64,000 bases of DNA from Mesorhizobium shangrilense. GTDB lineage: Bacteria > Pseudomonadota > Alphaproteobacteria > Rhizobiales > Rhizobiaceae. The notes below the pieces were generated by a model. That model ran no database searches and had not been told where the DNA came from. It saw only the letters and a list, made by a program, of their open reading frames with translations. Positions 46,250 to 54,584 of the stretch are shown here, one piece after another. The DNA lies in contig NZ_JBEWSZ010000003.1 in the NCBI RefSeq assembly GCF_040537815.1, forward strand, positions 62,001 to 126,000, written 5' to 3'. Each line of letters starts with the position of its first letter. Position 1 is the stretch's first letter. The position numbers and the translations under genes are program-made.

Positions 46250-46310
46250 CCGGAAAACCGTCGGTTACATTAGATAAAGTGAAGGAAAGCCACAGCCCAA
46301 GGATCCGCCA

Positions 46311-46328
46311 TGTCCGGAAATCCGGACA
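46311..46328. promoter_or_regulatory. Candidate upstream activator site for an NtrC-type regulator (AioR)
   Basis: TGTCCGGAAATCCGGACA is a palindrome with 8-base arms around AA, centred about 100 bases upstream of the predicted sigma-54 start. That is the usual distance for an enhancer-binding protein site. Assignment to AioR is an inference from position. No aioR gene is in the window. Confidence 0.55.
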
Positions 46329-46622
46329 TGCTGCGCTGCCGAAGGTTCAGGAAGTCGAACGGTCTAAGGATCCGCGCATTCCCGGGGCATGCCGGACATC
46401 CAGCAACTACCGAGGCAGAAAAGCGTATTGTCATTCCGTGTTCAGAACCACCGAAACGGCCGTCAATTTGGTACGTCATCGCCGCTTAGCGCAGCCAGCC
46501 AAAAGCCCGGCCGGGAATTAATCGGTACAGGTGGCCGGCTTCGCGTCGGAATATCCCGCCGGCTTCGGTCGGAATCCGGCACATCCAAAAGCGCTTCTGC
46601 CACCGCCGGAGCCGATGCGTTC

Positions 46623-46874
46623 TCATATGTCGAACAGATTCATCACTTTCGTGTCGTGAGGCGTCGAGGGATGACCGGCGGTAATTCTGTCGGCTGGGGC
46701 ATCAGGGCTTGCCTCGTTCCGGGCTTGTGCCAAGAGCAAGGTGAACTCGGGATCGGGAACCGGCTCGAGCACCTCGCCGGTTTCGAATGCATCGTGGGGC
46801 CACTCACCGTAAACGAACTCGCTTCGGGCTGGATAGGGCAATATCGCAAGATCAGCGCTTTGAAGGACCATCAA
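46623..46874 (-). CDS. Possible small protein of unknown function
   Basis: This 83-codon frame encodes LQSADLAILPYPARSEFVYG, EWPHDAFETGEVLEPVPDPE and FTLLLAQARNEASPDAP. The composition looks like coding sequence, but I recognise no family and see no good ribosome site. It could be a fragment of a larger lost gene. Confidence 0.25.
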   Translation of the reverse strand: MMVLQSADLAILPYPARSEFVYGEWPHDAFETGEVLEPVPDPEFTLLLAQARNEASPDAPADRITAGHPSTPHDTKVMNLFDI

Positions 46875-47001
46875 CGGTGCACGAGCAGTTGTTTAGACGG
46901 GTTGCATGGGCGCCTCGATGTCGGGCTTTCCCCGCCTATACAAATGCCTCCCCAGACCATATTGCGTGCCGCAAACCGCGGCCGATCTTCTTGGCACTCC
47001 A

Positions 47002-47595
47002 TCACAGTGGTCTTGCCGGAAGTCGATACAAAATGATGCGTCCAGTCGGAATGATCTGAGAGAGATAATCGAAATCCCGGATGTTTCCGGTCAGGACGCT
47101 CGCACCCAATTGCCTTGCCTGCAGGAAGATCAAAGCATCATTGATAAAGCGTCGCTCGTGGCCCTCGCCTTTCGGCATCTTGCTCAGCCGCAAAAGCAAG
47201 CCAGCAATGATGCCGGCTTGCCCCCAAGCCATCGCGTCAGGCACGTGAAGTCTGTGCCCCGGTACGTCTTCCACCGTGTGCTGGATAATTTCCAGGACCG
47301 ATTTTGTCGACGCATGGTTCGGATCAAGGCGGCCAAACGCGTGGGTCAGCTCGGAAAGACAAACAGCCGAGTGGTGACAGAGCCGATACCTCAGCAGGGG
47401 GTCCACTGCTGCCGGCGATCGTCCCTGCAGGACATCCAAATAGACGCTCGTGTCCAGAAACAATGGCCCACCGATCGTGGGCTCGTCGTCTGCCCAGGGT
47501 AAATCTTCATCGGCTCGGCGTTCAAGCGTTTCCCACCGCTTCTGGGGCTTTAGTAATCGCAGTGCTTCGCGAAGATCAAACCCCAAGATCGACAT
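47002..47595 (-). CDS. PIN-like toxin of a toxin-antitoxin pair
   Basis: This roughly 197-residue protein contains a PIN-type core: GPLFLDTSVYLDVLQGRSPA with the first acidic residue, HHSAVCLSELTHAFGRLDP, and later ERRFINDALIFLQARQLGAS then VLTGNIRDFDYL with the closing acidic residues. An N-terminal extension of about 55 residues makes it longer than typical VapC. The ATG at 47595 overlaps the antitoxin gene by 20 bases, a typical coupling. It probably cleaves RNA. Confidence 0.78.
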   Translation of the reverse strand: MSILGFDLREALRLLKPQKRWETLERRADEDLPWADDEPTIGGPLFLDTSVYLDVLQGRSPAAVDPLLRYRLCHHSAVCLSELTHAFGRLDPNHASTKSVLEIIQHTVEDVPGHRLHVPDAMAWGQAGIIAGLLLRLSKMPKGEGHERRFINDALIFLQARQLGASVLTGNIRDFDYLSQIIPTGRIILYRLPARPL

Positions 47596-47872
47596 CCGCC
47601 GGAATGCTGCCTTTCCGGCCAACAAGGCGGGCGCCAAAGTCGTCCTCTAGTGCCAGCCGCGACAACGCCAGTTCCAGCAGTTCAGTGTCGGACGTGACGT
47701 GAGCTCGCTTTTTGGCAGCGTCGATCAACTCCGACGGCACACGGCCCGATAAACGTGTATTCTTCGCTGCCCCGAGAAGCCCAACGGCACGGGCCTGCTC
47801 AAGCACAAGCTTGTTGCGGGTTAGCGCAATCTGCTCCTCATTGTCTTTAGCAGAACGGATCTGGGCAACCAT
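47576..47872 (-). CDS. Antitoxin partner of the PIN-like toxin
   Basis: This roughly 98-residue protein has a ribbon-helix-helix-like centre, NTRLSGRVPSELIDAAKKRA and TSDTELLELALSRLALEDDF, preceded by a helical N-terminus. The frame extends to 47899, but ATG 47872 is a more normal start. It overlaps the toxin gene downstream and probably binds DNA and the toxin. The pairing is inferred from the overlap and length. Confidence 0.65.
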   Translation of the reverse strand: MVAQIRSAKDNEEQIALTRNKLVLEQARAVGLLGAAKNTRLSGRVPSELIDAAKKRAHVTSDTELLELALSRLALEDDFGARLVGRKGSIPADVDLGV

Positions 47873-48021
47873 ACTGGCCTCCTGTGTTGAACGTAACATA
47901 GATATCGTTCAACACAAAAGCAAGGTGTCGCCAGCTCAACCCTGATCCTCCAGCGCCGAAAATTCTGTCGGTACGACGACGAATGAATTGGACGGTTGTG
48001 ATGAAGGCGAACGTCAGCTGC

Positions 48022-48747
48022 TTACCGCTCGTCATCCAAGCTGACGTCCATCGGCTCTTCGTCGTCACCATCACTCGCGCCCGATAACCCTGCTGGAATA
48101 TCGCCCGCCAGCAGCTTTGCCTTTGACAGCAGCCCGGCATCCTCAAGCGCTTCGAAATCGGGCAGGTCACGGAGAGTGTCGAAGCCAAACTGGGACAAAA
48201 ACGTCTTCGTGGTGACATAGGTATAGGGGGCGCCGGGCTGCGGCGAACGCGGCCCTGACGCGATAAAATCCTGCGAGCGAAGCGTACCGATCAGATCGCG
48301 AGACACCTCCTTGCCGAAGAAGCTCGAAAGCTCGCCGCGCGTGATCGGCTGGAAATAGGCGATGCACATCAGCACGAGAGCCTCCGCCTGCGACAGGTCT
48401 TTTTGGCCCTGGCTGCCTTGCTGTGCACCCCCGAGTGCAGTGCGAACGACATCGGCAAAGGCCTTTTTGGTCCGGTGCTGCCAGCCGCCGGCTACGGCGA
48501 CCAGTTCGTAGGGACGTCCGCGCAGCTCGTCGCGAATGTCGTCGATGAGGAGGTCGATGTTGCAACTGGCCCCAACCACCCGCGCGAGGACACTACGTGT
48601 CACCGGTTCGCTGGCGGCAAAGATCACCGCCTCGACGCGTCCCATCCATTCGCGCCAGCGCAGTTCTGGCGGCAGATTTTCCAGCTCGGTGTCGAGTAGC
48701 GCTAGCTGGTCGCTTTGCTTTCGGCGGGCGGACGGTTCTGCCATCAC
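48022..48747 (-). CDS. scpB: ScpB-like segregation and condensation protein (left copy)
   Basis: This 241-residue protein has the paired winged helices of ScpB: LRWREWMGRVEAVIFAASEP then VTRSVLARVVGASC near residue 30, and LSQAEALVLMCIAYFQPITR with GELSSFFGKEVSRDLIGTLR near 120, followed by APYTYVTTKTFLSQFGFDTL. ScpB normally binds ScpA and SMC in chromosome condensation, but no scpA or smc is nearby. Its start overlaps the stop of the DUF1403 gene. It is nearly identical in layout to the right copy at 63556, and in each case the order is DUF1403 then scpB. I infer a plasmid-specific role with the divergent recombinase. Confidence 0.85.
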   Translation of the reverse strand: MMAEPSARRKQSDQLALLDTELENLPPELRWREWMGRVEAVIFAASEPVTRSVLARVVGASCNIDLLIDDIRDELRGRPYELVAVAGGWQHRTKKAFADVVRTALGGAQQGSQGQKDLSQAEALVLMCIAYFQPITRGELSSFFGKEVSRDLIGTLRSQDFIASGPRSPQPGAPYTYVTTKTFLSQFGFDTLRDLPDFEALEDAGLLSKAKLLAGDIPAGLSGASDGDDEEPMDVSLDDER

Positions 48748-49661
48748 TACAGCCCGAAAAGCCGGAAGGTCGGGCGGCCGGAGAGCTCCCGCACCGCCTC
48801 GAACTTTTGCAGCCGCTCGAACAGGCGGCGTGCCCCAAAGCGCGACAGGTTTTTTGTCACGAGCGAGCCAGAGACCGCGTCTTCATTGAGGAGCAAGAAA
48901 ATCACCTCGCCGGCGCCCTTGGCGCGCAGCTTTGGCGCTACCGCCATCAATCGATCTGCGCGCCTGCCGAGTTCAGTCCCCAACCGGCAGGACTCAGCGG
49001 CGCCTTGCGCCACCGCCAGGCACACCGCGCGCGTCCCTTGGGACCGCAATGCCGGCGCAAAAGCCTGCGCCATCAGCAGCGGCACCGGCCGTGGCCAGCG
49101 CAGATTTTGCGCCACCACCATGTCGGCGAGCCACCAGGCCAGCACCTCCGATCCCGGCGACAGCGCAATAACGTGGCTGGCGATTGCCGCCGCGGCGAAC
49201 GGCGCCGGCCGGCGCTCGCCGAGCACGTCGCCGATCATCCCGGGCAGATCGGCGAAGGCGTCATCCCAACGCAGGCCGAGCAGTTCCACCACTTTGACCA
49301 GCCTCTCGCCATCGATCACCGGTGGCTGCGAAGCGAGTCGTCGCCACGCGTCCAAAATTGTGCCGGCAGGCCCGGGATCGGCGCCGGGCTGGCGCAAGTG
49401 CCAGACATCGCGCAGGGCCGCCTCGTCCTCGCCCCGGCCGGCCAGGCGCACTGCGGCAACCGCGGATTTGAGCGCCAGCCGCTGGCGCCAGGCGCCGGCC
49501 CAGGGGGGATCACTACGCACCAGCTGATCGAGCGAAGTCAACGCCGCGCCGGCATAGAACGCGGCGTCGGGTTGGTGTTCGACCGGCCCGTCCGGCAGCG
49601 CCCAGGCCGGCACGCGGGGCAGAAGGGGCGAGGCAGAGGGCAACGGGTCGGCGCGAATCAT
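48747..49661 (-). CDS. DUF1403-family protein (left copy)
   Basis: This roughly 304-residue protein is Ala-rich and helical, with GAALTSLDQLVRSDPPWAGA WRQRLALKSA, PAPFAAAAIASHVIALSPGS, and a conserved end, KGAGEVIFLLLNEDAVSGSL then FGARRLFERLQKFEAVRELS and FRLFGL. I know this as a domain of unknown function found on rhizobial plasmids. The start at 49661 is preferred; the frame extends to 49736. It is coupled by overlap to scpB and divergent from a tyrosine recombinase 127 bases away. The right-hand copy (62600) shares the same ends. Confidence 0.82.
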   Translation of the reverse strand: MIRADPLPSASPLLPRVPAWALPDGPVEHQPDAAFYAGAALTSLDQLVRSDPPWAGAWRQRLALKSAVAAVRLAGRGEDEAALRDVWHLRQPGADPGPAGTILDAWRRLASQPPVIDGERLVKVVELLGLRWDDAFADLPGMIGDVLGERRPAPFAAAAIASHVIALSPGSEVLAWWLADMVVAQNLRWPRPVPLLMAQAFAPALRSQGTRAVCLAVAQGAAESCRLGTELGRRADRLMAVAPKLRAKGAGEVIFLLLNEDAVSGSLVTKNLSRFGARRLFERLQKFEAVRELSGRPTFRLFGL

Positions 49662-49739
49662 GGCGACAAGGATAAATGAGGCGTGCGCTTTATACCATCT
49701 GCAACGCATTAAAACGCACCGCCCGTCGCAGGCCAATCA

Positions 49740-49766
49740 TGTCCGGTAATCTTGCCTTATCGGACA
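49740..49766. repeat. 27-base inverted repeat between DUF1403 and recombinase genes
   Basis: Arms TGTCCGGTAA (49740-49749) and TTATCGGACA (49757-49766) mirror each other with one mismatch around a 7-base centre, TCTTGCC. Two roughly 10-base arms around a 6-8-base spacer is the layout of a tyrosine-recombinase core site, but it would also suit an operator for the divergent genes. Confidence 0.6.
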
Positions 49767-49788
49767 TATGCCGCTAGCCTGCCAAATC

Positions 49789-50901
49789 ATGGAAGATCCC
49801 CCATCGAACCCCCCCAAAACCGACCTCCCGCCCGTCGACCACCTCGATGGCGAGATGCCGGATATCGTCGACCTGGTGAAGGACATGGGCGCCGCGCCGC
49901 CCCCGGCTCGCCTGGAAGCCCTCGCCGAGACCGCGACGGCCTACGCCAAGGCCGCCAGTTCCGATAACACTCAAAATGCCTACGCGAAGGACTGGCGGCA
50001 TTTTGCCTCCTGGTGCCGCCGGGAAGGGTTCGATTCGCTGCCGCCTTCGAGCAAGGTCATCGGCCTCTATATCAGCGCCTGTGCCTCAGGCACCGCCGCC
50101 GGTGATCCGAAACGCGGCCTGTCATCGCTCTCCGTCGCGACGATCGAGCGGCGGCTGTCCGGCCTTGCCTGGAACTTTACCCAGCGCGGCGTGCCAATGG
50201 ATCGCTCCGACCGCCACATCGCCACGGTCCTCGCCGGCATTCGCAGAAAACACGCAAAGCCGCCCCGGCAGAAGGAAGCCGTGCTCGGCGACGATCTCAT
50301 CGCCATGATTGCGACGCTCGGCCATGACCTGCGCGGCCTCCGGGACCGCGCCATCCTGCTGCTCGGCTTCGCCGGTGGCCTGCGCCGCTCCGAGATCGTC
50401 GGTCTAGACGTCGTGCGCGACGACCACAGCGACGGCACCGGCTGGATCGAAATCTTTCCGGACAAGGGCGTGCTCGTCACGCTCAGGGGAAAAACCGGCT
50501 GGCGCGAGGTTGAGGTCGGCCGTGGCTCCAGCGACCTCTCCTGCCCCGTCGTCGCGCTGGAGACCTGGATCCGGCTGGGCCGCATCGCCAGAGGCCCCCT
50601 CTTCCGCCGCATTTTTCGTGACAACAAGACCGTCGATGTCGAGCGGCTCTCCGACAAGCATGTGGTTCGCCTGGTCAAGCAGACTGCGCTCGCCGCCGGC
50701 GTCCGCGCCGATCTTCCCGAAGGGGAGCGCGCGCTGCTGTTCGCCGGACACTCGCTGCGCGCCGGGCTTGCCTCGTCGGCCGACATCGAGGAGCGGTACG
50801 TGCAGAAGCAGTTCGGCCATGCCTTGACCGAGATGACCCGCAAATATCAACGGAGACGCGACAGATTCCGGACCAACCTGACCAAGGCGACAGGGCTCTG
50901 A
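49789..50901 (+). CDS. Tyrosine recombinase (left copy)
   Basis: This roughly 370-residue recombinase has a SAM-like N-terminal DNA-binding domain (SSDNTQNAYAKDWRHFASWC, near residue 65) and a catalytic domain with Arg in GFAGGLRRSEIVGLD, the HxxR motif in FAGHSLRAGLASSADI, QFGH and the nucleophile Tyr in MTRKYQRRRDRFR near the end. All catalytic residues are present. ATG 49789 is chosen; 49768 is also open. It diverges from DUF1403-scpB. The relatives at 60679 and 58333 share most of the catalytic domain. Confidence 0.9.
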   Translation: MEDPPSNPPKTDLPPVDHLDGEMPDIVDLVKDMGAAPPPARLEALAETATAYAKAASSDNTQNAYAKDWRHFASWCRREGFDSLPPSSKVIGLYISACASGTAAGDPKRGLSSLSVATIERRLSGLAWNFTQRGVPMDRSDRHIATVLAGIRRKHAKPPRQKEAVLGDDLIAMIATLGHDLRGLRDRAILLLGFAGGLRRSEIVGLDVVRDDHSDGTGWIEIFPDKGVLVTLRGKTGWREVEVGRGSSDLSCPVVALETWIRLGRIARGPLFRRIFRDNKTVDVERLSDKHVVRLVKQTALAAGVRADLPEGERALLFAGHSLRAGLASSADIEERYVQKQFGHALTEMTRKYQRRRDRFRTNLTKATGL

Positions 50902-50959
50902 AAAGCCCCTCCCCTTCCCCGTTTGAAGCCGTAAGGTGGAACCGTGGTTCGAAATTTCA

Positions 50960-51220
50960 ACCTAGCGCTTCGAGGCGCTGCGTCACTTGGCGAAGGAAGG
51001 TATCGGCGACAACACAGTGCGCGCGCTTGCCTCCGACCTCGCCTACCTCGTGGCCTGCTGCAAGGCCGCGGTGGGCTGTTCTCTCCCCTGGCCAGCGCCG
51101 GAGCCGCTTTTAATAATGTTCGTCGCGCATCACCTGTGGGATCCCGTCAAACGCGAGAAGGATGTGGGCACACGGCATGCCCCGCCGAGGTGGCCTCCAC
51201 TGAGGCGGAGGCTTGCCCGT
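50960..51220 (+). pseudogene. 5' fragment of another tyrosine recombinase
   Basis: The frame reads FEALRHLAKEGIGDNTVRAL, ASDLAYLVACCKAAVGCSLP, then MFVAHHLWDPVKRE, the SAM-like N-terminal domain of a different rhizobial recombinase subfamily. After about 80 residues it shifts frame and no catalytic domain follows. It lies directly downstream of the left intact recombinase. Confidence 0.65.
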
Positions 51221-51335
51221 GATGCCAGACGCTGCAAGGTTCGAGGAGTGTTGTGGCGCGAACGCAGTACTCACCGCGCACCTCGATCTTAGCCCAAATA
51301 GGCTAAACAAATGCTAAACGCGGGAGCTCGCATTG

Positions 51336-51545
51336 ATGGAAACCAGGATCATCGACAGCCGGGACGATTTCGCGCAATGGGCGATAGAGCGGGCCAATGC
51401 GATCCTGACCGATCAGGCTTCGGAACTCGCCACCGCCGCCCGCAACGCAAACGAAGCGCAGATCGGCGAGACAGCACAGGCGCTCGGCCAAGCGATCGTC
51501 GACGCGCTGCTCGAGGCGTTCGATGGCCTCGCAGGCGACGAATGA
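51336..51545 (+). CDS. Small protein of unknown function
   Basis: This 69-residue acidic, helical protein begins METRIIDSRDDFAQWAIERA and continues AILTDQASELATAARNANEA then GQAIVDALLEAFDGLAGDE. The ATG at 51336 follows GGAGCTCGCATTG (GGAG 10 bases upstream). I cannot assign a family. The amphipathic pattern looks real. Confidence 0.5.
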   Translation: METRIIDSRDDFAQWAIERANAILTDQASELATAARNANEAQIGETAQALGQAIVDALLEAFDGLAGDE

Positions 51546-51729
51546 GCCCGCCCTGCCCGGAGCGACTGGCTGCCCACGCAAACGGCCGGTTGGCGCGGCT
51601 CACAGATCCATGCATCATCATCATTTCGCCCTGCGCTGGCTGCGGAGAAGCCGCCACGGCCGCCAATGCGATCGTGCCAGCGCGCGTTGCCGCTTTTCGC
51701 TGCCACAGGATTCGTTGCGGCATTGGCCA
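51546..51729. other. Decayed region beyond trbB
   Basis: In a conjugative relative trbC and the rest of the trb operon would follow trbB here. Only degenerate frames are visible, so the conjugation operon ends in this stretch. Confidence 0.4.
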
Positions 51730-52636
51730 TTCTTTCAACGTCGATCAGCTCGCGAACGCGGCGGCCCTTCGGCGTGCGTTCGATCGAGATGACCATGTTG
51801 ACCGCCTCGCCCATGATGTCTGGCATCGGGTTGAGCTGACGTCAGCCGTCAGTTGCTCGAAGCGCGTCAACGCTGAAGGACAGCTGTTTGCGTGGATCGT
51901 GGCAATGCCGCCGGGATGGCCCGTGTTCCAAGCCTTGACAGGTGCGAGTGTTGCCCCATCGTGAACCTCGCCAAATAATCCGGTCTGGCCTCAAACGTAT
52001 GGTGGATTTGACCAGTCGGGCTCATATCCACCGCGTCGGTCGTATAAACGGCGACCGCGTTTTCAGCCGCACATTGGATCTCTGCGGTGTCCTCGAGGAT
52101 GACGAGTCTGTGTTCCGGCGTCAGGCTGACGATCTCGCCGATCACGGCGTTGGTCAGCGTGGCTTTGCCCGTCGCCTTGCCGCCTGACACGATGATGTTC
52201 ATGCGGTTCGCGACGGCATTGCGGATCACCGACGCTTGGTATTCGGTCATGATCTTGTCCGCACGTAGCTGTCGAGCTGGAAAAGTTGGGTGGCGCGCTT
52301 GCGGATCGTAAACACCGGTGCTGCGACCACCGGCGACAGCAGCCCCTCGAAACGATGGCCGCCGATTGGTAGTTCGCCCGAGATGATCGGCCGGTTGAGG
52401 TTCACTTCCGTTCCCAGTGCATGAGCGACCGTGCCAATGATGGTCTCAGCCGCCTGTGATGCCAACTTTCCGGCCTGTGTGATCGGCTCGCCGATCTGCT
52501 CGATAAAGAGCGGACCGTCTGGATTGAGCATGATCTCGACGACGAGCGCATCATCGACTGTGTTGCAGATCGTGCTGCCCATGGCCTCACGAAGCTTTCG
52601 GACGAGGCGATGGTGTGATTGCGACGTGGGCATCAT
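51730..52636 (-). pseudogene. trbB: Decayed trbB-like conjugation ATPase gene
   Basis: Starting at 52636, one frame gives MMPTSQSHHRLVRKLREAMG, DALVVEIMLNPDGPLFIEQI and SGELPIGGHRFEGLLSPVVA, the TrbB N-terminal domain. After a frameshift near 52255 it continues YQASVIRNAVANRMNIIVSG with a damaged Walker A (GKATGKAT for GxTGSGKTT) and HRLVILEDTAEIQCAAENAV. Further frameshifts separate STIRLRPDRI (about 51990) and IMGEAVNMVISIERTPKGRR VRELIDVE (about 51800). It directly follows the traI remnant, as in Ti-type plasmids. It is non-functional. Confidence 0.85.
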
Positions 52637-52676
52637 AAGGCGATGTTTTCTGGATGCGATGTGTGATGGCCGATCC

Positions 52677-53105
52677 TCACGCTGCGAGCGGGGCGCGGTC
52701 CACGAAGAATGGTTCGTAGCCCTTGGGCCGAACGCGAATGACGTTCCCCATTGTGGCGGGAATGATACCGACGATCGCTGTGGTGGTTTCCATCGGATGC
52801 GGCGTGCCAAGCCGGCTGAACGGCAGCCCTGGCCTGCCAAGGATCCTTTCGAAGCGAAGGTCGGTAACGGTCGCGACCTCCGAATAGCCATTGGCGTGGG
52901 ACCATTCGAGGACGCCGGCGAACAAGGCCATCGTCGCCTTCTGAATACCTCTCGCCGCATTTTTGCAGCCGAGTGCCGTGTCCACATAAAAGCGGGAGCT
53001 TTCGATCATCCCTAAATGGCATGGCAAGGGTTTGCCATTGAGCAGGATTGGAAACGTCCAGACTCAGCATTGTTGGCCCGGCGGCCGGGGGAAGCTGTTG
53101 CGGCT
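52677..53105 (-). pseudogene. traI: Truncated traI (LuxI-type acyl-homoserine-lactone synthase) gene
   Basis: MIESSRFYVDTALGCKNAAR, TMALFAGVLEWSHANGYSEV, ATVTDLRFERILGRPGLPFS and RLGTPHPMETTTAIVGIIPA are the C-terminal half of TraI. A short upstream piece, PAAGPTMLSLDVSNPAQ, is in another frame near 53100. The N-terminal catalytic half is missing. In Ti-type plasmids traI heads the trb operon divergent from repABC, the same arrangement as here. Quorum-controlled conjugation by this locus has been lost. Confidence 0.87.
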
Positions 53106-53116
53106 CATTCAGGAGA

Positions 53117-53132
53117 TTTGTCCGCTGACAAA
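53117..53132. promoter_or_regulatory. parS-like partition site upstream of repA
   Basis: TTTGTCCGCTGACAAA has mirrored arms TTTGTC/GACAAA around CGCT and fits the 16-base layout of repABC parS sites (nTT-N4-GC-N4-AAn), differing from the usual outer G and C. The same sequence with one change recurs at 54515-54530 between repA and repB. It would be the binding site of RepB. Confidence 0.65.
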
Positions 53133-53304
53133 ATCGGCAAATTGTGTAGCATATTCAATTGCATGAATCAGGCCACGGCAATTCAGGCTGCGACCATTAA
53201 CCTTTTGTTCACTTTAAACTTCTTGTCGGATCGAGCGAATCGGACATAATGACGCTTGCATAGCGACTTTAAGCTAAAAATCGTTTTTAGAGAGTCTCGA
53301 TCGA
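53133..53304 (+). promoter_or_regulatory. repABC promoter region
   Basis: These 172 bases between the parS-like site and the repA start should hold the repABC promoter and RepA/RepB autoregulatory sites. The stretch 53140-53230 is unusually AT-rich for the region. No -35/-10 pair or tra box stands out clearly. Confidence 0.45.
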
Positions 53305-54513
53305 ATGAACGTGAGTTCACCCGTTCCCACGAAAATCCCGCTGCTGTTCGAGAAAAGCATTCTTGAGCAGGGCGACCAGATATCGAAGAAGTTGCACTTA
53401 CTCTCGATGCAGCGCTTCCCTCCGCACGCCAAGAAGAATCTTCGTTCGTTCTCGCTGGCTGAGGTCGCCACGTATCTGGGGGTTTCCCAGAGCCATTTGA
53501 AAAAACTGCATCTGGAAGGCAAGGGCCCGGTACCTGAGACCTCGACGTCGGGCAGGCGGTCGTACACTGCTGAACAGATGCTTGCGCTGCGCCAGTATCT
53601 TGACCAGCACGGGCGGTCCGACGCCCGAATGTATGTTCCCCATCGTCGACCGAGTGAGAAGCTTCAGATCTTGGCTGTGGTTAATTTCAAGGGGGGCAGC
53701 GGTAAGACCACCACCGCTGCCCACCTCGCCCAATATCTAGCGCTTACCGGGCACCGTGTCCTAGCTGTCGATCTCGATCCGCAGGCGTCGCTTTCTTCGT
53801 TGCATGGGTTTCAGCCCGAACTCGACCAGACGAAATCGCTTTATGACGCGATTCGCTATGACGACCAGAAGGTGGCTCTCTCGGAAATCATCAGGCCGAC
53901 GAATTTCCCAGGCCTGGATATCGTCCCTGCGAATCTGGAGCTGCAGGAATTCGAATACGACACGCCTCTGGCTATGACGGACAAGTCTTCGAATGTGGGC
54001 AGGGCGTTCTTCACGCGCATCGCGAAGGCATTGATGGAGGTCGACGATCGCTACGATGTCATAGTTATCGATTGTCCGCCGCAGCTCGGCTACCTGACGA
54101 TCACCGCACTCACCGCGGCGACGTCAGTGTTGATCACGATCCATCCGCAGATGCTCGATGTGATGAGCATGGGCCAGTTTCTGCTCATGCTCGGGAACAT
54201 CCTGGAGCCGATCAGGGCGGCGGGTGCCGAGGTGAATCTGGAGTGGTATCGCTATCTTGTTACTCGATTTGAACCCACGGATCAGCCGCAAGCGCAGATG
54301 GTGGCATTCCTGCATACGCTGTTCGGCGAATTCATTCTCAAGAACCAGATGCTGAAATCAACGGCGATTTCCGATGCCGGGATTACCAAGCAAACGCTCT
54401 ACGAAGTCGAAAAGAATGCAATGACCCGCTCCACATACGAGCGGGCAATGGAAGCCCTGGACGTCGTAAACGGCGAAATCGCAGCTTTGATTCATGAAGC
54501 ATGGGGGCGCTGA
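53305..54513 (+). CDS. repA: RepA, ParA-type plasmid partition ATPase
   Basis: This 402-residue RepABC-type ParA has an N-terminal helix-turn-helix region (FSLAEVATYLGVSQSHLKKL). The deviant Walker A is FKGGSGKTTTAAHLAQYLAL near residue 130, VLAVDLDPQASLSSLHGF follows as switch I, and DVIVIDCPPQLGYLTITALT is Walker B. Length is normal. RepA with RepB segregates the plasmid and represses the operon. parS-like palindromes lie 170 bases upstream and directly after the stop. Confidence 0.96.
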   Translation: MNVSSPVPTKIPLLFEKSILEQGDQISKKLHLLSMQRFPPHAKKNLRSFSLAEVATYLGVSQSHLKKLHLEGKGPVPETSTSGRRSYTAEQMLALRQYLDQHGRSDARMYVPHRRPSEKLQILAVVNFKGGSGKTTTAAHLAQYLALTGHRVLAVDLDPQASLSSLHGFQPELDQTKSLYDAIRYDDQKVALSEIIRPTNFPGLDIVPANLELQEFEYDTPLAMTDKSSNVGRAFFTRIAKALMEVDDRYDVIVIDCPPQLGYLTITALTAATSVLITIHPQMLDVMSMGQFLLMLGNILEPIRAAGAEVNLEWYRYLVTRFEPTDQPQAQMVAFLHTLFGEFILKNQMLKSTAISDAGITKQTLYEVEKNAMTRSTYERAMEALDVVNGEIAALIHEAWGR

Positions 54514-54514
54514 C

Positions 54515-54530
54515 ATTGTCCGCTGACAAA
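54515..54530. promoter_or_regulatory. parS-like partition site between repA and repB
   Basis: ATTGTCCGCTGACAAA begins one base after the repA stop codon and shares 15 of 16 bases with the site upstream of repA. Both carry the mirrored TTGTC/GACAA arms. Two sites in one operon suggest that RepB bound here could also influence repB expression. Confidence 0.65.
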
Positions 54531-54584
54531 AATAGACATTTCCCCAATGCATTCAACGGACTATGCGCTATCTGGAGGTAAAAC

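Noticed and set aside
48597..49679. A 360-codon plus-strand frame opposite DUF1403
   Set aside because: It is antisense of a conserved protein that recurs elsewhere in the window on the coding strand.
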